Source of the DNA: Modicisalibacter xianhensis | Lineage (GTDB): Bacteria; Pseudomonadota; Gammaproteobacteria; Pseudomonadales; Halomonadaceae | Assembly (NCBI RefSeq): GCF_900113605.1 | Contig: NZ_FOPY01000006.1 | Location: forward strand, 210,416 to 274,415 | DNA length: 64,000 nt | Direction of reading: 5' to 3' | In this document: piece by piece, positions 63,741 to 64,000 of the stretch | Layout of the letters: every line of letters begins with the position of its first letter | How positions within the stretch are numbered: position 1 is the first letter of the stretch | Notes under the pieces: generated by a model | The model's input: only the letters and a program-made list of their open reading frames with translations | Database searches by the model: none | Told to the model about the DNA's origin: nothing | Made by a program: the position numbers and the translations under genes

Positions 63741-64000
63741 AGTATCCAGCGCTCGTTCCGGGCATCCTGCGGCGACGCTACAAGCGCTTTCTGGCCGATG
63801 TGGAACTCGCCGACGGCGAGCTCGTCGTCGCGCATTGCCCGAATACCGGCTCGATGCGGGCCGTCAGCGTCCCGGGATGTCGCGTGTGGCTGGCGCCGAG
63901 TACCAATCCGGCACGCAAGCTGGCCTGGACCTGGGAGCTCATCGAGCTGCCGCAGCCCGACGGTGGCGTGGCCCTGGCGTCGGTGCACACCGGGCGTGCC
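63737..64000 (+). CDS. sfsA: SfsA (sugar fermentation stimulation/DNA-binding protein), 3' end outside window
   Basis: 88 codons are visible: [60 protein letters not shown] match the SfsA N-terminal OB and nuclease-like core. It starts within the aminotransferase stop (ATGA). In E. coli sfsA lies just upstream of dksA, so the neighbourhood agrees. The function is uncertain even in E. coli. Confidence 0.93.
   Translation, partial: MKYPALVPGILRRRYKRFLADVELADGELVVAHCPNTGSMRAVSVPGCRVWLAPSTNPARKLAWTWELIELPQPDGGVALASVHTGRA

Overview
The window is 64 kb of GC-rich chromosome whose gene content and order fit a gammaproteobacterium of the Halomonas/Chromohalobacter type. This assignment is an inference from synteny (hemCDXY, bamE-fur divergence, grpE-dnaKJ, carAB-greA, ftsH-folP-glmM-tpiA-secG, rimP-nusA-infB-rbfA-truB-rpsO-pnp, and a Pseudomonas-like cbrAB-pcnB-folK-panBC block) and was not checked against a database. 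Nearly all of it is core genome. No rRNA, CRISPR, prophage or intact insertion sequence was seen.

Layout: 1-4.4 kb, heme biosynthesis (hemC, partial at the left edge, then hemD, hemX, hemY). 4.5-8.4 kb, a purine-type permease and a YbiO-like mechanosensitive channel. 8.5-9.6 kb, two tiny cysteine-rich proteins and a GGA-rich small RNA of CsrB/RsmZ type. 9.6-14.1 kb, a more accessory stretch: a LysR regulator divergent from an SbtA-type permease, a structured non-coding gap, a methyltransferase and an AraC regulator. 14.1-18.8 kb, tmRNA, smpB, ratA-rnfH, bamE, fur, recN. 18.8-23 kb, grpE-dnaK-dnaJ with two sigma-32 promoters. 23-28 kb, an EamA transporter, an iron-type ABC importer and a phytase-esterase-like lipoprotein. 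28-41 kb, dapB, carAB-greA, yhbY, rlmE, ftsH, folP, glmM, tpiA, secG. 41-50 kb, tRNA-Leu(GAG), an initiator tRNA and the large translation/RNA-decay operon. 50-62.3 kb, all on the minus strand: phaA, panD, panC, panB, folK, pcnB, a CrcZ-like RNA, cbrB, cbrA, cbrX, gluQ, dksA. The right edge carries an aminotransferase and the start of sfsA.

The most notable content is regulatory RNA. Between cbrB and pcnB (about 55647-56135, minus) there is no credible protein. Instead there is a textbook -24/-12 (sigma-54) promoter, upstream TGTTAC/GTAACA half-sites, an RNA of about 490 nt with many AAnAAnAA (CA) motifs, some displayed in a hairpin loop, and an intrinsic terminator. Position and content match CrcZ, the RNA that titrates Hfq/Crc under CbrAB control in Pseudomonas. 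At about 9340-9520 (plus) a second RNA carries at least seven GGA motifs, four of them in hairpin loops, followed by a strong terminator. It looks like a CsrA/RsmA-sequestering RNA. The window therefore appears to encode two separate RNA sponges for post-transcriptional regulators, plus tmRNA.

The genes work together in recognisable modules: heme synthesis; protein quality control (DnaK system, FtsH, tmRNA-SmpB); coenzyme A precursor synthesis (panB, panC, panD); pyrimidine/arginine supply (carAB); carbon-source sensing (cbrXAB plus the CrcZ-like RNA); and ribosome assembly and translation initiation (rimP, infB, rbfA, truB, rpsO).
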